This document shows positions 4,993 through 5,174 of a stretch of 5,174 nucleotides of DNA, in pieces. The stretch's first letter is position 1. Each line of letters opens with the position of its first letter. The position numbers and the translations under genes were made by a program. This stretch comes from Nitrosopumilales archaeon. GTDB taxonomy: Archaea > Thermoproteota > Nitrososphaeria > Nitrososphaerales > Nitrosopumilaceae. The notes under the pieces were generated by a model. That model saw only the letters and a list, made by a program, of their open reading frames with translations. It was not told where the DNA came from and did no database searches. The stretch lies in the NCBI GenBank assembly GCA_016838795.1, contig JAEHKQ010000272.1:1-5174 (forward strand), written 5' to 3'.

Positions 4993-4995
4993 TAA
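4954..4995 (+). CDS. Possible 13-residue micropeptide behind a strong Shine-Dalgarno sequence
   Basis: ATG at 4954 opens a 13-codon frame, MKSAKPPQFYHFH, ending at TAA 4993-4995. GGAGGTG (4939-4945) precedes it by 8 bases and is complementary to the CACCTCC anti-Shine-Dalgarno sequence near the 3' end of archaeal 16S rRNA. It is the only such site I see before a start in this window. A second ATG at 4934 gives only five codons (MPEVG). The frame may be a leader peptide, a genuine microprotein, or a chance frame in a structured RNA; length alone gives little support. Confidence 0.25.
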   Translation: MKSAKPPQFYHFH

Positions 4996-5101
4996 ATAGC
5001 TAATTGAAAAGTTATAATTTAGAGGTTTTTGGGATTAAATTTCCTTGTTATGAGATATGTTTTGGGTCTAAATCAATGAACAATGATTAGAATTTTCAGG
5101 A

Positions 5102-5174
5102 TTAGACTTTGATAATTCCTTGCTCCACCAAATACTGTATTCCATTAACAAAATCTCCATCAGAAATTAACCCT
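5102..5174 (-). CDS. C-terminal end of a protein with the thaumarchaeal secreted-protein motif
   Basis: The minus strand enters the window in frame and encodes 23 residues ending GDFVNGIQYLVEQGIIKV before the TAA at 5104-5102. This is the second half of the motif (W...G.IsDgdFv.GIqyLve.gIi.v) found in many thaumarchaeal secreted and surface proteins, and it matches residues 74-94 of the secreted protein encoded at 1475-546. Because the motif sits at the very C-terminus, the protein is probably one of the exported proteins that carry it as a terminal module. The rest lies beyond the right edge, so its main domain is unknown. The 106 bases between the micropeptide frame and this stop show no further feature I can support. 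Confidence 0.75.
   Translation of the reverse strand, partial: GLISDGDFVNGIQYLVEQGIIKV

Noticed and set aside
1506..5107. Shared string AATTTTCAGGATTA at about 1506 and 5094 as a second dispersed repeat.
   Set aside because: Only two copies of a short AT-rich string with no extended similarity or symmetry, so chance is an adequate explanation.

Overview
The window is AT-rich archaeal DNA, most likely from an ammonia-oxidising thaumarchaeon (Nitrososphaerota; a Nitrosopumilus, Nitrosarchaeum or Nitrosotenuis relative). Three things point there. A secreted kelch protein ends in a PEFG-CTERM sorting signal. A short motif typical of thaumarchaeal secreted proteins (IP.W...W.....IS..D....I.FL....I) occurs in two genes. 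Most start codons lack a Shine-Dalgarno sequence but have an archaeal TATA box (box A) about 25-29 bases upstream, as expected for leaderless transcripts. The organism is inferred from these features; no database search was possible.

Layout, left to right. Positions 1-137 hold the 5' part of an unrecognised minus-strand gene. Positions 261-476 encode a small CxxC...CxxC zinc-ribbon protein. Two minus-strand genes follow: a membrane-anchored, extremely methionine-rich protein (2005 to 1541) and, downstream of it, a secreted protein with a Met cluster (1475 to 546). They diverge from a plus-strand pair: the kelch/PEFG-CTERM surface protein (from a probable TTG start at 2117) and an 88-residue two-helix membrane protein one base after its stop. 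A PPOX-fold flavin/F420 oxidoreductase (3626-4054, plus) converges on a helix-turn-helix (HTH) protein (4810 to 4112, minus). The right edge (5102-5174) holds the last codons of another minus-strand gene carrying the thaumarchaeal motif.

Two non-coding structures stand out. First, a 24-bp imperfect palindrome (arms TTAACA and TGTTAA, core GTTCGTATCAAA) occurs four times between 520 and 4095, always intergenic and always in the same orientation. Two copies lie in convergent 3' regions, and two lie 9-12 bp upstream of a box A. Second, a 66-bp nested palindrome (4827-4892) lies just upstream of the HTH gene. Its two arms contain the box A of the HTH gene and, symmetrically, a strong box A facing the other way. 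That second promoter points at a short GC-rich, foldable island (about 4908-4992) that could be a small RNA or encode a 13-residue peptide.

How the genes work together is mostly inference. The central divergent block looks like an envelope/surface module, possibly metal (copper) related because of the methionine clusters. The HTH gene, its palindrome and the divergent small transcript look like a self-contained regulatory unit.
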